From: Algiphilus sp022763315
GTDB lineage: Bacteria; Pseudomonadota; Gammaproteobacteria; Nevskiales; Nevskiaceae
Length of the DNA stretch: 64,000 nt
Reading direction: 5' to 3' (one strand)
Assembly: GCF_965249985.1 (NCBI RefSeq)
Contig: NZ_OZ252280.1
Shown here: positions 27,015-33,667 of the stretch, one piece after another
How the letters are laid out: each line of letters starts with the position of its first letter
Position numbering within the stretch: position 1 is the stretch's first letter
Made by a program: the position numbers and the translations under genes
Notes under the pieces: generated by a model
Seen by the model: only the letters and a program-made list of their open reading frames with translations
What the model was told of the DNA's origin: nothing
Databases searched by the model: none

Positions 27015-27905
27015 TTACTGCTGGAAGCCCACCGAGAAGTCGTGACCCCAGATGCTCACGCTTTCGGTATGGGTGGTTTCGTGATGGGCGGGGTCGACAA
27101 TCTCGCCGCCCCAGCCGAATTCGATGGCGAAATTCGACGGCGTCATCATGTAGAAGGACGTCATCTTGTCGTTGGTGTGCTGCCCCAGCGTCGCCATCAG
27201 CTTCACGTCGTACTGCTGCATGCGGTCATGGGCGCGGCCGACTTCGGTCATCGACTCCACCTCCACCATGATGTGCACGCAGCCGGCCGGGTTTGGCATC
27301 TCGGCCAGCGCCAGGCTGTGGTGACGGCCATTGATGCAGTGCAGGAAGTGGATGCGCATACCCGGCGAGCCATCCGGCGGCTCGAACTTGAATTCGTCCG
27401 AAGCGCCAAAACCCAGGGTGTCGACAAAGAGCGCACGGGTTTCATCAAAAGGCAGCGCCGGCAGCACCGTGTGCCCCATGCCATAGATGCCCGTCTTGAA
27501 GCCCGGCACGCCGCAGGGCGACACAAACGGCGCCGCGCCGCCGGTATAGCCGTAGCTCAGCTCGTGCTGGTTACCGGCCGGGTCCGTGAACAGCGCAATG
27601 TCTGCCACGCGACGCGCCTTCTTGAGGGAATCGTCTCCCGGCGTCACCGTCACACCAGCGCTGGTCAGCGCCTCTTTGGCTGCTTCAAAGGCGGCGGCAT
27701 CTTCGACCTGCCAACCCGAGGCGAGGTAGCGATCCGCTTCCCCGCTACGGACGGACATGCGAAAGTCCCGCTCGTCCATCTTGATGGCCAGACCATCACC
27801 ATCGTCCAACGCCTGCATGCCCAGCACCTGCTCGGCATAGCTGCGCCACCGCTCGAGATCCGTGGTTTCGGCCACGATGTACGCAAGTTGTGAGATCTGC
27901 GCCAT
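27015..27905 (-). CDS. hsaC: HsaC/TesB-like extradiol (type I) ring-cleavage dioxygenase
   Basis: 296 residues with the two-module vicinal-oxygen-chelate layout of BphC-type enzymes. Iron ligands are His145 (GMGHT), His211 (CVHIM) and Glu262 (AIEFGWGG). The catalytic residues of the family are also present: His195/196 in GRHHSLAL, His243 in GQHTNDK and Tyr252 in SFYMMTPS. In steroid degraders this enzyme meta-cleaves the aromatised A ring of 3,4-DHSA. It is the first gene of the long minus-strand run. Unlike the actinobacterial arrangement, it sits directly in front of ipdA rather than with hsaA, hsaB and hsaD. Confidence 0.9.
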   Translation of the reverse strand: MAQISQLAYIVAETTDLERWRSYAEQVLGMQALDDGDGLAIKMDERDFRMSVRSGEADRYLASGWQVEDAAAFEAAKEALTSAGVTVTPGDDSLKKARRVADIALFTDPAGNQHELSYGYTGGAAPFVSPCGVPGFKTGIYGMGHTVLPALPFDETRALFVDTLGFGASDEFKFEPPDGSPGMRIHFLHCINGRHHSLALAEMPNPAGCVHIMVEVESMTEVGRAHDRMQQYDVKLMATLGQHTNDKMTSFYMMTPSNFAIEFGWGGEIVDPAHHETTHTESVSIWGHDFSVGFQQ

Positions 27906-27963
27906 AGGACGTCACACCCCTTTTTGGAGACCGGGTCATTATCAAAATCCCCTGTCCCAACAG

Positions 27964-27981
27964 CGTCGTCCGTTGGGGTGA
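27964..27981 (-). promoter_or_regulatory. Candidate regulon operator before hsaC-ipd
   Basis: The sense strand reads TCACCCCAACGGACGACG. The CGGACGA core ends 60 nt before the hsaC start. A copy with one mismatch lies before the MMPL operon (39863-39880) and a shorter variant lies 60 nt before the LuxR gene (58041-58057). No other obvious promoter signal was chosen. Binding by the LuxR-type regulator is inference. Confidence 0.45.
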
Positions 27982-27984
27982 GTC

Positions 27985-28047
27985 CTGCGGAGAAGTGCCT
28001 GTGACACTTCTCCGCAGAACGAACGCCGGGGCCATGGACGGCCCCGG
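27985..28047. other. Two adjacent perfect hairpins upstream of hsaC
   Basis: The first is a 13-bp perfect stem, CTGCGGAGAAGTG (27985-27997) with CACTTCTCCGCAG (28005-28017), loop CCTGTGA. The second is an 8-bp stem, CCGGGGCC (28026-28033) with GGCCCCGG (28040-28047), loop ATGGAC. They lie between the orphan antitoxin and the hsaC operon. No long T tract follows in either direction, so they may insulate the operon, terminate read-through weakly, or bind a dimeric regulator. Confidence 0.45.
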
Positions 28048-28292
28048 CCGGGTCACTTAGTGAGGCCCGAATGGCCGAACTTAGTGACTGCCGACAAGCT
28101 CGCAGAAAGCGCCTATTAGCCAGGTGCTACGAGAATAGAAATAGGGATAGGTCGGAACCGACATTCGGGAAAAGACTTCCGAAATCGAACGCAACCGACC
28201 TATGGAACCAATTCACCTTCTAACGACGCCTGGATTTCCTCAAGCCCCGAACGGCAGATTCAGCGAACGTGGCGGAAACCTTGGCCGCAGAG
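28048..28292. other. Gene-free stretch with repeats and an imperfect inverted repeat
   Basis: No coding region is supported. ACTTAGTGA occurs twice as a direct repeat (28055-28063 and 28079-28087); the first copy is inside the palindrome TCACTTAGTGA. ATAGGTCGG (28147-28155) and CCGACCTAT (28195-28203) are exact inverted arms enclosing a smaller imperfect TTCGG/CCGAA hairpin. This could be the end of the antitoxin transcript or a remnant of a mobile element. No toxin gene is visible downstream of the antitoxin. Confidence 0.4.
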
Positions 28293-28559
28293 CTACAGCC
28301 CCAGCCGGGCCTTTGCTTCCTTCAGCGACATCTCGCCCCCTGATTCAGGGTCGTTCAGGCCTGCTACCACGGCACGCATGAAGGCTCGCTCCTCCTCCGC
28401 TGCCTCGAAACCATCGATGGATGGAACGACAGCCACTCCGCGACCTCCGCTCGTCAGAAGCGTCGGCCGGTGGGTCTGAGCAACGTGTACGACGACCTTG
28501 CCTGGGTTGATCTTCAGGTCACTAGGTGGGACTAAATCATCAGAAAACTTGATGGCCAT
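28293..28559 (-). CDS. Phd/YefM-type antitoxin, no toxin partner seen
   Basis: 88 residues. The N-terminal half (SDLKINPGKVVVHVAQTHRP, then TLLTSGGRGVAVV) follows the Phd/YefM DNA-binding fold, in which a strand-helix unit is followed by a 'GR-VAVL' strand. The C-terminal EEERAFMRAVVAGLNDPESG helix is of the kind that wraps a toxin. AAAAGG lies just before the ATG. The gene that would encode a RelE or PIN toxin should be immediately downstream (left), but that DNA is non-coding, so this is an orphan or degraded module. Confidence 0.7.
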   Translation of the reverse strand: MAIKFSDDLVPPSDLKINPGKVVVHVAQTHRPTLLTSGGRGVAVVPSIDGFEAAEEERAFMRAVVAGLNDPESGGEMSLKEAKARLGL

Positions 28560-29124
28560 GCGCCTTTTGAACCAGAAATAGATGACCTGACATTAGCACC
28601 TGTTAGAAGGTGGGGTTGAAGGTCGCACAGTCAGATGGAAACAGCCACACTTCTGCTGGAAGGGCTTTTCGGCCATGAAACCTCAGCGCTCAGGGGCTAC
28701 GGGCAGCAGCTGCAGGGGCAACCCCGAAACAATGCAAATGATCGAGCTTGGCCCCTTTAGTCCACACGGTATACAACTCGGAGCTTTCACCTGACTAGTT
28801 ACATTCGCTGATGCCGATGGGAGGACAAGCGGGACTGCAGCGTTTCCACCATCAACGAAGCACTCTACCTCGATCAGCAGCTGCTGCCGGTTCGATAGGG
28901 TAACCTCACCAAGGTTGGTTCATCCAGACATCTCTGATCTCCAGCTCGCCCATCGCCGGCTGCCGGGTACCGGAGCCGGAGACTCGGGCGACCGTCTAGG
29001 CAATCACCCGGGTAACTCTGACCGGCTCCCGGAAAACAGGTTGGTGTGACCCTGAGCGGCAAGGAAAATACGAGTCCGTGCATGTTGTGACCAGTCGCAC
29101 TACTGACCACCACTAGTTCACCGA
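28560..29124. other. 565-bp stretch without a supported gene
   Basis: Short open frames here have no recognisable protein features and overlap in several frames. One reading of 28830-28899 (plus strand) ends in STINEALYLDQQLLPVR followed by a stop and looks like the tail of a decayed coding sequence. I could not assign it to a family. Base composition appears lower in GC than the flanking operons. Confidence 0.4.
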
Positions 29125-29850
29125 ATGACGACAGTTTCCTCTATGGCACTTCCGCTTACCTCCAAGATAGCCCGATCGGGCTGCGTTCTCATTGCTCTTG
29201 TGGTACTCAGCGGTTGCTTTGCTCAATACGCGGACAGGCGAGTCGAGAATACACGGGACGCCTACTTCGCTTATCAAGCTGCATCCCCTTGCTGCACCCG
29301 GCTAGAGCAGCTGCGACACGATTCTTGGTCGGGGAAGCCTTTGAAAGTCGATCTAGGTAGCGAATCAAGCGCATTTGAGTTTCCGACTGGGAAGTCGTTC
29401 CTCGCGAGCTACCAACTTCCGCCTGACTCGTCTACTCGTGTCCTTCGAGTGAAGGGACTCATGACCGGCAGTTCGCAAATCACGGGGACAACAATGGTCC
29501 CCGCAGCGGTCAGCTTCCTCGACGCGTCAAAGAGGCTGATCGGGTCTGCGACAGTAGGGCCGATCGCGTATCACATGGGGATGATGACTGACTCTCGCGC
29601 CGGCGGAATTGGCTTCGTCGAAGTGCCAAACCTCGCCTCTTTCGTTGTATTCCATACTGACCCAAGGCTTTTTGGCAAGAGCTTCTCGTTCAGCAAGACG
29701 GGGGGTGGGAATTATGTGAACGAAACCTATCTTCCAGGTTCCACGTACGATTTCACAGTGCCATTTGTGCCCGCAGGCCAACTGTATATTCGATTTGCCA
29801 CCTCGGATGAAGTAGAGCGCTACTCGTCACTAATCGCAAGGGCGAATTAG
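29125..29850 (+). CDS. MalM-like lipoprotein
   Basis: 241 residues. A signal peptide ends in the lipobox VVLSGC, giving a lipidated cysteine near residue 31. The mature segment SPCCTRLEQLRHDSW and the block SSAFEFPTGKSFLASYQLP resemble the MalM family (periplasmic/lipoprotein product of maltose operons). The C-terminal part is a beta-rich carbohydrate-binding-like domain. The start is uncertain between 29125 and an in-frame ATG at 29143, since neither has a clear ribosome site. There is no maltose gene nearby, and codon use is visibly less GC-rich than the steroid genes. This fits acquisition as a single cassette. Confidence 0.7.
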   Translation: MTTVSSMALPLTSKIARSGCVLIALVVLSGCFAQYADRRVENTRDAYFAYQAASPCCTRLEQLRHDSWSGKPLKVDLGSESSAFEFPTGKSFLASYQLPPDSSTRVLRVKGLMTGSSQITGTTMVPAAVSFLDASKRLIGSATVGPIAYHMGMMTDSRAGGIGFVEVPNLASFVVFHTDPRLFGKSFSFSKTGGGNYVNETYLPGSTYDFTVPFVPAGQLYIRFATSDEVERYSSLIARAN

Positions 29851-30201
29851 CACCGTAAGCAACGTGCGACCCTGTGAGTCACCTGTTGAATTTCCGGTCA
29901 CCAACAGGCATACACCGAACCCAGTGGCCGCCGTTCCACAGGGCTTTAACGCCGCACACTGGTGGCTTTGGGCTGAAAGCGGACATGTGCCTCGTTTGCG
30001 AGGTTGCTCTACTGTTATGAAACCGCTGACTAAAGCGCCTTACAGGCCGCGCTCAATTGGAAGCAGCTGATAACGGTACGGCTCGAAAACGGCCCCCACC
30101 GCCCCCCCCGGTTTAGTTATGACGACTAACGCAGTGCATCAGGAGCACACTTGTAGCGGAGCCGAAGGCGCAGCGGAAAATGCGTCCCTTGCATGCAGTT
30201 G
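29851..30201. other. Gene-free stretch containing a weak cassette-like inverted repeat
   Basis: No gene is supported. From about 30124 to 30207 there is an imperfect palindrome. On the plus strand it begins CTAACGCAGTGCATCAGG and ends CCCTTGCATGCAGTTGC, with TGCAT/ATGCA and AGG/CCT pairing around a GC-rich centre. Its size is that of an integron attC site, but the terminal boxes deviate from the usual RYYYAAC/GTTRRRY form. A run of eight C residues lies at 30102-30109. Confidence 0.3.
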
Positions 30202-30763
30202 CTATACGGCATTCGTGAGCACAACGCCGACAACCCAAGACACAACTGCGGCAATGATTGTGATGCCCCGGCCTTCTAGTGCAAATGCTCGGAACTGACC
30301 AAAAAAAGACTCCCGCTACCAACAAAAGACAACCCAAATTGGCAAAACCATAACTGAGAACACCAATAACCGTAATTGGCATTTCCGAAAGCGAAAGCAA
30401 GGCCACAACGGGATAAATAAGTGCAATGAAGCTAATAAACGGGAATCCTTTATCCGGAACGCGATCGCGGTACTGCTCCATGAAACGTGATTGAGATTCT
30501 TCTATTTTCTCGGGGTTCGCGTACAACTCTACTGTGCAACCGATATCTGGGACGGGCAAATAGTATGGTCCCGACCACCCAGTGGGCCGCTCCGAATTAT
30601 TGGCGAATACCCACGCATATTCTCGTTCAAAGTGCTCAAGCGCTTCATTCGGGATTTTTGAGGCCAGCTTCCAGAATGACAACCGTCCGGCGAGACTGAA
30701 GAACAAGGCCACGCCAACCAGAATTGCCCCGAAGATCAAAGTCGCAACCGTTGCGTCACTCAT
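30202..30763 (-). pseudogene. Small membrane-protein gene interrupted by a frameshift at an A7 run
   Basis: The frame starting at 30763 encodes an N-terminal membrane helix (TLIFGAILVGVALFFSLAG), a soluble part, and two further helices near residues 110-150. After VAGVFF the frame turns into cysteine- and arginine-rich nonsense. Removing one base from the homopolymer at 30301-30307 restores GQFRAFALEGRGITIIAAVV and a last helix ending in TNAV with a stop at 30202-30204. The restored product is about 186 residues with four helices. The family is unknown. It may be a true pseudogene, a phase-variable gene or a sequencing error. Confidence 0.7.
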
Positions 30764-30779
30764 AGTTATCTAGCTGCCG

Positions 30780-30831
30780 TATAACAGTGGGTAGACGCAC
30801 ACCGGCTGCATGTAACCTGCGCCGTTAGCCG
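30780..30831 (+). repeat. attC-like element, copy 1
   Basis: It begins GTATAACAG and ends CGCCGTTAGCC. TAAC pairs with GTTA, and GGTAGACGCA is imperfectly complementary to TGCATGTAACC. Compared with copy 2 it shares TAACAG at the left end and a TGCA-NN-TAAC-N-CCG-TTAGCC pattern at the right. The R box GTTAGCC departs from the GTTRRRY consensus at one position. Weak support for an integron cassette boundary. Confidence 0.3.
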
Positions 30832-31459
30832 CATAACACTCAAAGGATGCCTGAAGCCCCACGCTTGCTGTGGGCGGGCCTTCGTTCATAGGTCACATCG
30901 ATTTCAGCGACTTGAGCCAGTAACTGCCGCAGCTGATGTGCTGCCCGCGGGTCTGCCACCGGACTTATGCGGACGCTGGCTCTTGTGTTGGATTTGCGAG
31001 CCGCCAGCTTCCGCCAGAGTGAGGTGATAAAGATAACGATACGGTTCTTCCTCTCCGCCATGGCGTGCACCCCGCCCCCCAGTCACCCTTTCCCTAAAGC
31101 GGCAAGACAGCCCCTTTGGATTCGACTTAACAGGCTGCGCACTAAGAAGTCACTTGTGCACTTAACGCACCGGTTAGCCCAAACGCCAGCGACCGGCATA
31201 TAGGCGGCCGTTGGGCCTTCCCAGAAGCATTCAGTGCTTGTGCTGGCCCGCCTCCGGGACCGGAATTAGGCCTAGCTGGCTGAACATATTTACTTGCAGA
31301 AGGCGACGATGAATGACGAGGGTGTGCGGATCGCGGAAGGTGTCTTCCCCGAAGCGTGCTCGATTGCTTCATTCGCCTCAGCCCTCATGCAATTTCACCA
31401 TGGCGCCACGCCCTCGCTTCGGGCACCTTTCGCGTTCAGAAAGAAAGGAGACTGCATAG
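30832..31459. other. Region with no clear gene between membrane-protein and lipase genes
   Basis: Small open frames on both strands (for example 30840-31070 minus and 30967-31203 plus) show no domain and little codon bias. The second attC-like element lies at 31124-31179. Beyond it AGCCCAA (31176-31182) and TTGGGCCT (31209-31216) form a further inverted repeat. The last about 250 bp probably hold the promoter of the lipase-like gene. Confidence 0.4.
31124..31179 (+). repeat. attC-like element, copy 2
   Basis: It runs from GACTTAACAG to ACCGGTTAGCC and contains TGCGCA pairing with TGTGCA. It lies about 350 bp from copy 1 in the same orientation and ends in the same GTTAGCC box. No integrase gene is in the window, so the assignment rests only on form and spacing. 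Confidence 0.3.
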
Positions 31460-32722
31460 ATGCCGAAGGCCCCGTTCGCGCTGCACACGTTGCCCGCCCT
31501 CACCGCCCTCGCCCTTGTCGCTTGTAGCGGCAGTGGGAGCGGCCCGGCGCAGGACCGCACCGCTGCGGCAAACCCCTACCCCGGCTACAGCAGCGAGATT
31601 TATTCCGGCACGGAGAATTGGCTGTGCCATCCGGATCAAGCCGAGGTGGACGATGTTTGCGCGGCTGATTTGCGCACCACGGCAGTGGCGATGGACGGGC
31701 AGGCCTCCGAGTTGGGTTTTGCCGCCGCACAGGACGCGCCCTTCGACTGCTTCTATGTCTACCCCACGACCAGCCTCGACCTGGGCACCAACTCGGATCT
31801 CAACCCCGGCCCGCAAGAGCGCCAAACGACAGCGAGCCAATTCGCACGCTACGGCGAGGTTTGCCGCACCTTTGCACCGGTCTACCGTCAGCTCACCCTC
31901 ACACGCTTGGCGACAACCGTATTGACGGGCTTCCTGCCCGGCGAACTGGAGGCCCTCGGGATTCCGCCGGAAGCGCTGGAGACGGCTTATGGCGACGTGC
32001 TCGACGCCTTCCGTGAATACGTCGCCAACCAGAGCAATGGCCGTGGCTTCTTGCTGGTGGGGCACTCGCAGGGCTCCGGGCTGTTGCGCCGGCTGGTGGC
32101 CGAGGAGATCGAGCCCAACGACGCGCTGCATGAACGCCTGATCGGCGCGCATCTGCTGGGTACGTCAGTGGCGGTGCCGCGCGGCAAGGACGTTGGCGGG
32201 GATTTTCAGCGCACGCCAGCGTGCCGCGAGGGGGATCAGTTCGGCTGCGTTGTGAGCTACGCCAGTTTTCGCGCGGGCGATCCACAACTCGACAGCCCGC
32301 GCTTTGGCACCACGGCGGATGCGGACACCGTGGCCCTGTGCACCCATCCGGCTGCACTGGCGGGCGGCGAGGCCGATCTTGAGATGCGCATCCCCTTCCG
32401 ACTGCCGCCCGTGTATCAGACGCTTCTGATACCGCGTGGCAGCGGCGGCCCCTATCAAAGCAGGTTGCAGAACCGCAGGATCAACACGCCCTACTACGCC
32501 GTACCCGGCCAGATTCGCGGCGAATGCGTGCTGGACGCCAATGACACCAGCTATCTCGAAGTGCGCATCGACCCCGAGCCGGAAGGCCCGCGCGCCGACG
32601 ACTACCCCGGCGAATTTCTCGGCGGTACCGGCTGGGGCTTGCACCTGGCGGATGTGTCGCTCGCGCAGCAGGACCTCGTCGACCTCGCCGGCCGTCAGGG
32701 CAATGCCTGGCGCAACCGGTAG
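31460..32722 (+). CDS. DUF3089 alpha/beta-hydrolase lipoprotein (lipase-like)
   Basis: 420 residues. The signal peptide ends LALVACS (lipobox VAC), so it is probably a lipoprotein. The DUF3089 opening FDCFYVYPTTSLDLGTNSDL is clear. The nucleophile serine lies in GFLLVGHSQGSGLLRRL near residue 200, and the C-terminal half carries YLEVRIDPEPEGPRADDY and GWGLHLADVS. AAAGGAGA precedes the ATG. It likely hydrolyses esters in the envelope; the substrate is unknown. Base composition resembles the steroid genes more than the neighbouring island genes. Confidence 0.87.
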   Translation: MPKAPFALHTLPALTALALVACSGSGSGPAQDRTAAANPYPGYSSEIYSGTENWLCHPDQAEVDDVCAADLRTTAVAMDGQASELGFAAAQDAPFDCFYVYPTTSLDLGTNSDLNPGPQERQTTASQFARYGEVCRTFAPVYRQLTLTRLATTVLTGFLPGELEALGIPPEALETAYGDVLDAFREYVANQSNGRGFLLVGHSQGSGLLRRLVAEEIEPNDALHERLIGAHLLGTSVAVPRGKDVGGDFQRTPACREGDQFGCVVSYASFRAGDPQLDSPRFGTTADADTVALCTHPAALAGGEADLEMRIPFRLPPVYQTLLIPRGSGGPYQSRLQNRRINTPYYAVPGQIRGECVLDANDTSYLEVRIDPEPEGPRADDYPGEFLGGTGWGLHLADVSLAQQDLVDLAGRQGNAWRNR

Positions 32723-32903
32723 GCAGGACCAGCACAACGAGCGCTAGCTGAGCATCGAGCGCTTGCATCTGGGAGTGCCTATCGACCACGTCATCATGAA
32801 GGGCGCGTTGGTCGCGGCGCTTCCAGAGCCTCAACAACCCTTGGGCTGGTCAGCGAAATGCGACCTCTGGCAGCCGCTTGACGGACCCCGGACATCTACT
32901 TAG

Positions 32904-32921
32904 TCTAGCTAGACCTAGCTA
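32904..32921. promoter_or_regulatory. Palindromic operator of the toxin-antitoxin pair
   Basis: TCTAGCTAGA (32904-32913) is a perfect palindrome and TAGCTA recurs exactly 10 bp later (32906-32911 and 32916-32921). It lies 13 bp before the antitoxin start. Phd/VapB-type antitoxins bind such paired palindromes to autoregulate; the inference is by position. Confidence 0.5.
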
Positions 32922-32934
32922 ATTGGGTCCCATC

Positions 32935-33168
32935 ATGAAACAGGTCAATATGCACGAGGCAAAGTCCCAGCTTTCGAAGCTCGGCGAATTGGCCTGGAAA
33001 GGCGAAAAGATCGTCATTGCCAAAGCGGGCAAGCCCTACCTGGACCTCGTGCCCCACAAAAACGAAGGCAAAGAGCGCAAGCCTGGCTGCCTCAAAGGGC
33101 GCATCCACATGGCCCCGGATTTCGACACCACGCCCCAAGACGTCATCGACGATTTTGAGATGGGCTAG
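32935..33168 (+). CDS. Phd/YefM-type antitoxin of a PIN toxin pair
   Basis: 77 residues from ATG 32935 (MKQVNMHEAKSQLSKLGEL). A TTG at 32923 in the same frame would add four residues and is less likely. The N-terminal half is the Phd DNA-binding fold (AKSQLSKLGELAWKGEKIVI, then AKAGKPYLDLVPH). The C-terminal half contains LKGRIHMAPDFDTTPQDVIDDF, the toxin-binding segment commonly seen with PIN toxins. Only 2 bp separate it from the toxin gene. Confidence 0.88.
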   Translation: MKQVNMHEAKSQLSKLGELAWKGEKIVIAKAGKPYLDLVPHKNEGKERKPGCLKGRIHMAPDFDTTPQDVIDDFEMG

Positions 33169-33170
33169 CG

Positions 33171-33548
33171 ATGGCTTACTTGCTCGACACGCATGTCTTC
33201 CTGTGGTGGCTGTCCGATGACGCGCGTCTTCCCGAGGGTGTGCGTGCTCTGATCAGGGCGCCAGAAAATGACCTTTTCGTCAGTGCGGTCACGGGTTGGG
33301 AAATCGCGATCAAGAAAGCGCTGGGCAAGCTGGAGGCACCAGACGATGTGGTCTCACTGATTGATGAAGAAGGCTTTCAGGAGCTGCCGATCCGCTTCGC
33401 GCACGGAGAATTGGCTGGCCGGCTTCCCGCCATTCATCGCGACCCTTTCGACCGAATGCTCGTCGCCCAATGCCGAGCACAGGGCCTGACCCTGCTGACG
33501 CAAGACGAAAACATCCCGCGCTACGACGTCACAACCTACTGGGGATAG
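33171..33548 (+). CDS. PIN-domain ribonuclease toxin (VapC family)
   Basis: 125 residues. Acidic PIN-domain residues are visible: Asp6 in YLLDTHVFLWW, Glu44 in VSAVTGWEIAIKK, and the aspartates of IHRDPFDRMLVAQ and LLTQDENI. Such toxins cleave tRNA or rRNA sites when the antitoxin is lost. It is followed at once by a strong hairpin, closing the operon. Confidence 0.9.
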   Translation: MAYLLDTHVFLWWLSDDARLPEGVRALIRAPENDLFVSAVTGWEIAIKKALGKLEAPDDVVSLIDEEGFQELPIRFAHGELAGRLPAIHRDPFDRMLVAQCRAQGLTLLTQDENIPRYDVTTYWG

Positions 33549-33563
33549 GCACCGTCCCCTGTA

Positions 33564-33594
33564 CGAAAACACCGGCTCGTGGCCGGTGTTTTCG
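33564..33594. terminator. Bidirectional intrinsic terminator
   Basis: A perfect 13-bp stem, CGAAAACACCGGC (33564-33576) with GCCGGTGTTTTCG (33582-33594) and a TCGTG loop. AAAA and TTTT flank the GC core on the two sides, so it can serve both the plus-strand toxin gene and the minus-strand SDR gene ending at 33668. Confidence 0.75.
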
Positions 33595-33667
33595 CCGATT
33601 GCTTCCTGGCAGGGAATCCGCTCTACGTCTCCCCTACTGGCTCATCTGCCCTGAAGAAGGGAACGAT

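Noticed and set aside
28874..29113. 79-codon minus-strand frame beside the MalM-like gene
   Set aside because: No domain or ribosome site and composition typical of random DNA.
30301..30307. Programmed ribosomal frameshifting at the A7 tract
   Set aside because: A -1 slip leads to an early stop and no stimulatory hairpin was seen; a simple indel explains the data better.
30840..31203. Small open frames on both strands between the attC-like sites
   Set aside because: No recognisable domain, no ribosome site, overlapping frames; treated as non-coding pending comparison.
32723..32903. Possible transposase remnant after the DUF3089 gene
   Set aside because: A short reading (HLGVPIDHVIMKGALVAAL) has no recognised transposase motif and no terminal repeats were found.
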